18,177 nt of DNA, taken from the NCBI GenBank assembly GCA_937898375.1, contig CALEJX010000439.1:1-18177 (forward strand). Reading direction: 5' to 3'. The notes under the pieces were generated by a model, which searched no databases, was not told where the DNA came from, and saw nothing but the letters and a program-made list of their open reading frames with translations. Origin of the DNA: an uncultured Ruminococcus sp. (GTDB lineage: Bacteria > Bacillota > Clostridia > Oscillospirales > Ruminococcaceae). A program made the translations under genes and the position numbers. Positions 14,987 through 18,177 of this stretch are shown one piece after another. The first letter of the stretch is position 1; every line of letters begins with the position of its first letter.

Positions 14987-16180
14987 TTATATCATCGCCG
15001 CAAGCTCGTCAAGTATCCTGTGAGCGGCTTGCTCTTTCGTCATAATAGGCAATTCCACAGCACCGCCCTCAGTGATAAGGGTGATAACATTGGTGTCCGT
15101 CTTGAAGCCTGCGCCTGCGGTCTTTAAAGAGTTTGCGCATATCATATCGCAGTTTTTGTTGGTGAGCTTTTTCTCAGAGTTCTTGATAACGTCCTGCGTT
15201 TCCATAGAAAAACCGCATATGACTTGTCCGTCACGTTTGTGCTGACCGAGATAGCCAAGGATATCCTGTGTGCGCTTTAGCTCTATCTTCATGTCATCAT
15301 CAGACTTCTTTATCTTGTTGTCAGCCACAGCAACAGGGGAGTAGTCAGCCACAGCCGCCGCCTTTACGATAATATCCTGCTCAGGGGCAAGCTTTGTGAC
15401 AGCTTCAAACATATCTGCCGCAGACTTTACGTTCACAACGTCCACGAACATAGGCGGCTGAACTTCCATGTGACCTGCCACCAACGTAACCTGCGCACCT
15501 CTCAGCATAGCCGCCTTTGCTAATGCACAGCCCATTTTTCCGCTAGAGTGGTTTGTGATGTACCTCACAGGGTCGATAGCCTCCATGGTCGCACCCGCAG
15601 TAACAAGCACTTTTTTGCCTGCAAGATCCTTGTCAAAAGCAAGCTCACGAAGAATGTATTCAAACAGCACCTCAGGCTCAGGCATTCTGCCGTCGCCGTC
15701 ATCACCATTTGCAAGCATACCTCTGTCAGGAGCGATGATCTCGTAGCCGAAACGCTCAAGCTTCTGGAGATTGTCCTGCACGATAGGATTGTGATACATA
15801 TTGTGGTTCATGGCAGGGGAAATCATTTTCTTGCAAGGGCAAGCCATGACAGTGGTGGTTAGCATATCGTCAGCAATGCCGTAAGCGATCTTGCCGATAA
15901 CGTTAGCGGACGCAGGAGCGACCATAACAAGGTCAGCCTGCTTGGCAAGAGCAACGTGTTCAACACTGTATTGAAAATTTCTGTCAAAAGTATCTATAAG
16001 GCACTTGTTGCCTGTGAGGGATTCAAAAGTGATAGGGTTAATAAATTGAGTGGCGTTCTGTGTCATGAGTACCTGAACATTGCAGCCTTGCTTTTTGAGC
16101 AACCTTACTAAAGTAGGGACTTTAAAAGCCGCAATACTGCCGCTGACGCCGAGAACGACGGTCTTACCTGAAAGAAGCAT
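14987..16180 (-). CDS. coaBC: Bifunctional phosphopantothenoylcysteine decarboxylase / phosphopantothenate-cysteine ligase
   Basis: Two successive steps of coenzyme A synthesis in one 397-residue protein: CoaB joins cysteine to phosphopantothenate, and CoaC decarboxylates the product using FMN. The CoaC part (about 1-180) shows GVSGSIAAFK, His75 in the VEHVALA motif, and PAMNHNMY at 122-129. The loop usually reading LACGD...GRM reads LANGDDGDGRM (156-166), so the Cys known from E. coli is Asn. The CoaB part (about 186-397) has VTAGATME, DPVRYITNHSSGKMG with Asn210, AAAVADYSP and the KIKK motif near 289-292. I chose the ATG at 16180 because AAGGAGG lies upstream. An upstream ATG at 16246 lies in the promoter. 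The gene is led by its own promoter. Confidence 0.95.
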   Translation of the reverse strand: MLLSGKTVVLGVSGSIAAFKVPTLVRLLKKQGCNVQVLMTQNATQFINPITFESLTGNKCLIDTFDRNFQYSVEHVALAKQADLVMVAPASANVIGKIAYGIADDMLTTTVMACPCKKMISPAMNHNMYHNPIVQDNLQKLERFGYEIIAPDRGMLANGDDGDGRMPEPEVLFEYILRELAFDKDLAGKKVLVTAGATMEAIDPVRYITNHSSGKMGCALAKAAMLRGAQVTLVAGHMEVQPPMFVDVVNVKSAADMFEAVTKLAPEQDIIVKAAAVADYSPVAVADNKIKKSDDDMKIELKRTQDILGYLGQHKRDGQVICGFSMETQDVIKNSEKKLTNKNCDMICANSLKTAGAGFKTDTNVITLITEGGAVELPIMTKEQAAHRILDELAAMI

Positions 16181-16214
16181 AGAGATGACCTCCTTAGTGG
16201 AAATATATAAATAT

Positions 16215-16243
16215 AGTATAACACAAATTGGGGGAAAATGCAA
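16215..16243 (-). promoter_or_regulatory. coaBC: Promoter of coaBC
   Basis: On the minus strand TTGCAT (16243-16238), 17-nt spacer, TATACT (16220-16215). It marks sequence up to at least 16243 as host-owned, which limits where the neighbouring mobile element can begin. Confidence 0.7.
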
Positions 16244-16284
16244 CATGGTGTTAAGTGAGGAGCGGGGTTTAAGTGTAGGTTTAC

Positions 16285-16322
16285 AATAGATGTGTTACAA
16301 AACGTATCACATCTATTTTTTT
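16285..16322 (+). terminator. Orphan Rho-independent terminator at element left edge
   Basis: AATAGATGTG (16285-16294) pairs with CACATCTATT (16308-16317), with an inner TAC/GTA pair and a trailing run of seven T. It points along the plus strand, but no plus-strand gene precedes it here. It may end the last cistron of the circular form of the element. Confidence 0.75.
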
Positions 16323-16357
16323 ATGCCTAAATCTGAGAAAATCGGAAGTAGGTATGC

Positions 16358-16391
16358 AGGGGGTAAAGGTTAGTATTACCCTTTACCCCCT
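16358..16391 (+). other. Rolling-circle replication origin with nonanucleotide stem-loop
   Basis: A perfect 12-bp stem (AGGGGGTAAAGG, 16358-16369, with CCTTTACCCCCT, 16380-16391) holds a 10-nt loop TTAGTATTAC. The loop contains TAGTATTAC (16371-16379), the nonanucleotide of circovirus origins and one base from the geminivirus TAATATTAC. By analogy Rep would nick between T16377 and A16378. The Rep gene begins 115 nt downstream. Confidence 0.88.
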
Positions 16392-16494
16392 ATCGCACAA
16401 TCGCACAAGCAGGCAGAAAGGCAAGTAAATACGCCGTTTACGGCTGTGCGGTCATATGCAAAAACAATCGCACACGCACAAACATAATCGCACA
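16392..16494 (+). repeat. ATCGCACA iterons, putative Rep binding sites
   Basis: Exact ATCGCACA copies lie at 16392-16399, 16400-16407, 16467-16474 and 16487-16494, with a partial CGCACA at 16475-16480 and a one-mismatch inverted copy TGTGCGGT at 16445-16452. The first two are in tandem and begin at the base after the origin stem, as in circoviruses. Between the groups lies GTAAA-N7-TTTAC (16425-16441). The last copy ends one base before the Rep ribosome binding site, so Rep binding there could repress its own gene. Confidence 0.8.
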
Positions 16495-16506
16495 GAGGTG
16501 AAAACA

Positions 16507-17499
16507 ATGCCGAAACAGTCTTGTAATTGGTGTTTTACAATAAATAATCCGTCAAAGGTCAAGACCTGTGGAGAAAAGGATAAATTTAAAGACCTTACCT
16601 TTGATACTGATGATAAGGTAATAAATTTCATTATGCAGTATGAGGAAGTAAACTATTACGTCTTTCAGCGTGAACGAGGTCACAACGAGAATACCGAACA
16701 CATTCAAGGATTTATCCAATTTAAAAATCGTAAGCGTGGTACAACCTTGCAGAATATGTTTCCTCCACAGTTCTTTCACGGAGAGTTCGCCAACGGAACA
16801 GCACAACAAGCAAGCGACTATTGCAAGAAGTCAGATACTCGCATAGGCGAGGTGCAGGAGTGGGGCGAACTGCGTGTAACAAAAGGCGGTAAACAGCTTA
16901 CAAATGAAGATATTCTGCAACGTATAAAGGAAGGTGCTGACGATATCAGACTTCTTGAAGAATTTCCGCAACTTTGGAACCAAATTGACCGCCTGCAAAA
17001 AGTTCGTGACTTATACGTCTTTGATAAGTGGCGAAACGTGTTTCGTGATGTTCAGGTCACATATATCTGCGGACAATCGGGAACAGGTAAAACAAGAAGT
17101 GTTATGGAGCAATACGGCTATGATAAAGTTTATCGTATCACCGACTACAAGCACCCTTTTGATAGCTACCACGGGCAAGATGTTATTGTGTTTGAGGAGT
17201 TTAGAAACAGCCTGCCTATTGATAATATGCTTAACTACCTTGACGGCTACCCTCTTGAACTTCCTGCAAGATATATGAATAGGATAGCTTGTTTTACAAA
17301 GGTGTACATCATATCAAATTGGAACTTTGAAGAGCAGTATACAGCCATTCAGCACAAGTACTATGAAACGTGGAACGCCTTTGTTAGACGTATCGACAAG
17401 ATAGTTACATATAAAGTCGGCATGATTTTTGAGGAAACAGACCTCAAATCATATAAATTGAAGTATAATCTTGAAAAAGATGAAAACTTACAACCATAA
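16507..17499 (+). CDS. rep: Replication initiator protein, CRESS-type Rep (HUH endonuclease + SF3 helicase)
   Basis: Nicks the stem-loop origin and drives rolling-circle replication. In the 330-residue protein the HUH domain shows motif I CFTINN (9-14), motif II HIQGFIQF with His65 and Gln67, and motif III YCKK with catalytic Tyr105 and Lys108. The helicase domain shows Walker A GQSGTGKT (189-196), Walker B DVIVFEEF (225-232) and motif C VYIISN (Asn271). An Arg pair at 294-295 is a possible arginine finger. The order and spacing match circovirus-like Reps. GTAQQASDYCKK and YHGQDVIVFEEF resemble porcine circovirus segments from memory. I chose the ATG at 16507 because GAGGTG ends 6 nt upstream. 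The ATG at 16456 would start inside the iterons. A single catalytic Tyr suggests CRESS rather than the two-Tyr phage Rep type. Confidence 0.93.
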   Translation: MPKQSCNWCFTINNPSKVKTCGEKDKFKDLTFDTDDKVINFIMQYEEVNYYVFQRERGHNENTEHIQGFIQFKNRKRGTTLQNMFPPQFFHGEFANGTAQQASDYCKKSDTRIGEVQEWGELRVTKGGKQLTNEDILQRIKEGADDIRLLEEFPQLWNQIDRLQKVRDLYVFDKWRNVFRDVQVTYICGQSGTGKTRSVMEQYGYDKVYRITDYKHPFDSYHGQDVIVFEEFRNSLPIDNMLNYLDGYPLELPARYMNRIACFTKVYIISNWNFEEQYTAIQHKYYETWNAFVRRIDKIVTYKVGMIFEETDLKSYKLKYNLEKDENLQP

Positions 17500-17516
17500 C
17501 GAAAGGACGAATGAAA

Positions 17517-17708
17517 ATGAAAAACTATGACAATCCGAAGATGTTCCGTGACGAAGCAGACAGCCTTGAAAGGTATGTACTTTCCCACCAATTTCTCAAG
17601 CCGTATCTTGATAGCTATAATATCCATATGGCTAAGTATTTCCTTAGCGGTGAATATGAGTGCAGGAAAAAGGCAATTTATTTCAAAAAGAAAATACAAT
17701 CGTGCTAG
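17517..17708 (+). CDS. Small hypothetical protein after rep
   Basis: No family recognised. The 63-residue, mostly helical, charged protein carries tyrosines and a basic C-terminal end (RKKAIYFKKKIQS). It begins 17 nt after the rep stop codon and is probably cotranscribed. Two in-frame starts exist: ATG at 17511, 3 nt from AAAGGA, and ATG at 17517, 9 nt away. I prefer the second. It could be a copy-control or accessory DNA-binding protein, but that is a guess from position and charge. Confidence 0.6.
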   Translation: MKNYDNPKMFRDEADSLERYVLSHQFLKPYLDSYNIHMAKYFLSGEYECRKKAIYFKKKIQSC

Positions 17709-17725
17709 TTGTACAATGTGTACAA
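17709..17725. promoter_or_regulatory. Inverted repeat, putative operator 1
   Basis: TTGTACA-ATG-TGTACAA, a perfect palindrome with 7-bp arms directly after the stop of the small gene and about 50 bp upstream of the promoter at 17773. The A-run after it gives no T-tract on the plus strand, so it is not a plus-strand terminator. Confidence 0.55.
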
Positions 17726-17772
17726 AAAAATACCCTATAAAAATATAAACATACGAAAAAGCTTGATTTGTA

Positions 17773-17801
17773 TTGACATTATGATTGATGTGTGGTAATA
17801 T
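17773..17801 (+). promoter_or_regulatory. Strong promoter of the ssDNA-binding-like gene
   Basis: TTGACA (17773-17778), 17-nt spacer, TAATAT (17796-17801). The predicted start is near 17808. It gives the gene at 17858 its own transcription, apart from rep. Confidence 0.8.
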
Positions 17802-17817
17802 CTAAACATAGCAAAGA

Positions 17818-17833
17818 GTACAAATAATTGTAC
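17818..17833. promoter_or_regulatory. Inverted repeat, putative operator 2
   Basis: GTACAA-ATAA-TTGTAC lies about 10 nt after the predicted transcription start. It uses the same TTGTAC/GTACAA half-sites as the palindrome at 17709-17725, with the arms in reverse order. Binding here would block early elongation. Confidence 0.5.
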
Positions 17834-17857
17834 AGTAAATGAAAGGAGTGTATGTTT

Positions 17858-18121
17858 ATGTACATAATCAAAGGATTTAAGAAAAACTCAGGAACGCTTA
17901 AAAACGGCAAGCCGTGGGATAACTACACGCTGTTTTGCCTTAAAGAAGAAAACGGCGTAACAGGATACGCTGTGCAGGCTGTGAAAGTTCCTACAAGGAT
18001 ATTGCAGGATACTTTCCCCGACAGTTCCGCACTTATCGACATGGCAATCAAAGTCAACTATGAGATCAGAACTTACGGCGGACAGGATAAGGCTGTTGTT
18101 GTAGGTATTGATATACTTTAA
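17858..18121 (+). CDS. Small protein resembling a phage-type ssDNA-binding protein
   Basis: An 87-residue soluble protein predicted to be nearly all beta strand. The segment SGTLKNGKPWDNYTLFCL near the N-terminus recalls the strand-turn-strand region of helix-destabilising (gene V-like) proteins. The closing strands YEIRTYGGQDKAVVVGIDIL fit a small OB-like fold. Rolling-circle elements that make ssDNA often carry such a protein to coat it. The family is suggested by pattern and context only. The start is ATG at 17858, with AGGAG 9 nt upstream. An in-frame ATG at 17852 is only 3 nt from that site. It has its own promoter flanked by two inverted repeats. After it, 18122-18177 holds no gene I can support. 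Confidence 0.6.
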   Translation: MYIIKGFKKNSGTLKNGKPWDNYTLFCLKEENGVTGYAVQAVKVPTRILQDTFPDSSALIDMAIKVNYEIRTYGGQDKAVVVGIDIL

Positions 18122-18177
18122 TGAAAGACCAGCTATAAAAAGTCAATACCCAAAATGAAAAAAAGTCAGGATAATTT

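Larger units (their letters stand above)
16285..18177 (+). mobile_element. Left part of an integrated CRESS-type rolling-circle element
   Basis: Contiguous module of a stem-loop nick site, iterons, Rep gene, a small gene and a likely ssDNA-binding protein gene, all on the plus strand and running off the right edge. It abuts coaBC. The base composition looks richer in A+T than the genes to its left (judged by eye). No integrase, capsid, relaxase or partition gene is visible, so plasmid, virus remnant or filamentous-phage-like element remain open. The left end is only bracketed to 16244-16284. No att repeat or dif-like site was recognised. Confidence 0.7.

Noticed and set aside
16181..16360. 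dif/XerCD site or tRNA attachment site at the element edge
   Set aside because: No 28-bp dif-like sequence and no tRNA gene or tRNA 3' end could be recognised there.
16456..16506. Earlier ATG for Rep adding 17 residues
   Set aside because: It would translate the iterons, has no ribosome binding site, and HUH proteins normally begin shortly before motif I, as with the ATG at 16507.
18122..18177. Possible start of a further gene (ATG near 18155) at the right edge
   Set aside because: No ribosome binding site, and only seven codons are visible before the window ends.
1..18177. CRISPR array, rRNA or tRNA genes
   Set aside because: No regularly spaced repeats and no cloverleaf or rRNA sequence were seen on either strand.

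Overview
The window looks like a chromosomal stretch of a low-to-mid GC Firmicute of the Clostridia, probably close to Ruminococcus (Oscillospiraceae). This is inferred from AGGAGG-type ribosome binding sites, TTGACA/TATAAT promoters, a sporulation sigma-K gene, a CIRCE heat-shock operator and the gene content. It was not confirmed by any search.

From 1 to about 16.24 kb the content is ordinary host chromosome. In order it holds: a HAMP-type sensor histidine kinase (+); a two-repeat membrane transporter of the putative manganese/heavy-metal exporter type (-); a three-gene ABC-2 export operon (-) of a membrane-anchored acidic protein, an ATPase and a permease, joined by 8-nt overlaps with TTG starts; a divergent PTS enzyme I (-); sigK (+); a CIRCE-controlled hsp20 (+); a VanZ-like gene and a broken CCA-adding enzyme gene (-); an apolipoprotein N-acyltransferase (+); a GH36 alpha-galactosidase (-); and coaBC (-). 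Many intergenic gaps carry one family of small palindromes whose stems vary in a compensated way.

From about 16.25 kb to the end lies something different and the most interesting part of the window: the left end of an integrated rolling-circle replicon of CRESS-DNA (circovirus/geminivirus-like) type. It has a perfect 12-bp stem presenting the loop nonanucleotide TAGTATTAC. Two tandem ATCGCACA iterons touch the stem and more copies follow. Next come a 330-residue Rep with all HUH endonuclease and superfamily 3 helicase motifs, a 63-residue unknown protein, and an 87-residue protein resembling a small phage-type ssDNA-binding protein. The last gene sits behind a strong promoter flanked by two TTGTAC/GTACAA inverted repeats. 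No capsid, integrase or right end is visible, so a plasmid-like, virus-like or filamentous-phage-like element cannot be told apart from this window. The host/element junction is narrowed to roughly 16244-16284, between the coaBC -35 box and an orphan plus-strand terminator.

Other points worth checking are the roughly 23-nt deletion that breaks cca, an Arg-to-Asp change in the PEP-binding loop of enzyme I, an altered G1 box in the histidine kinase, and an Asn in place of the expected Cys in CoaC.
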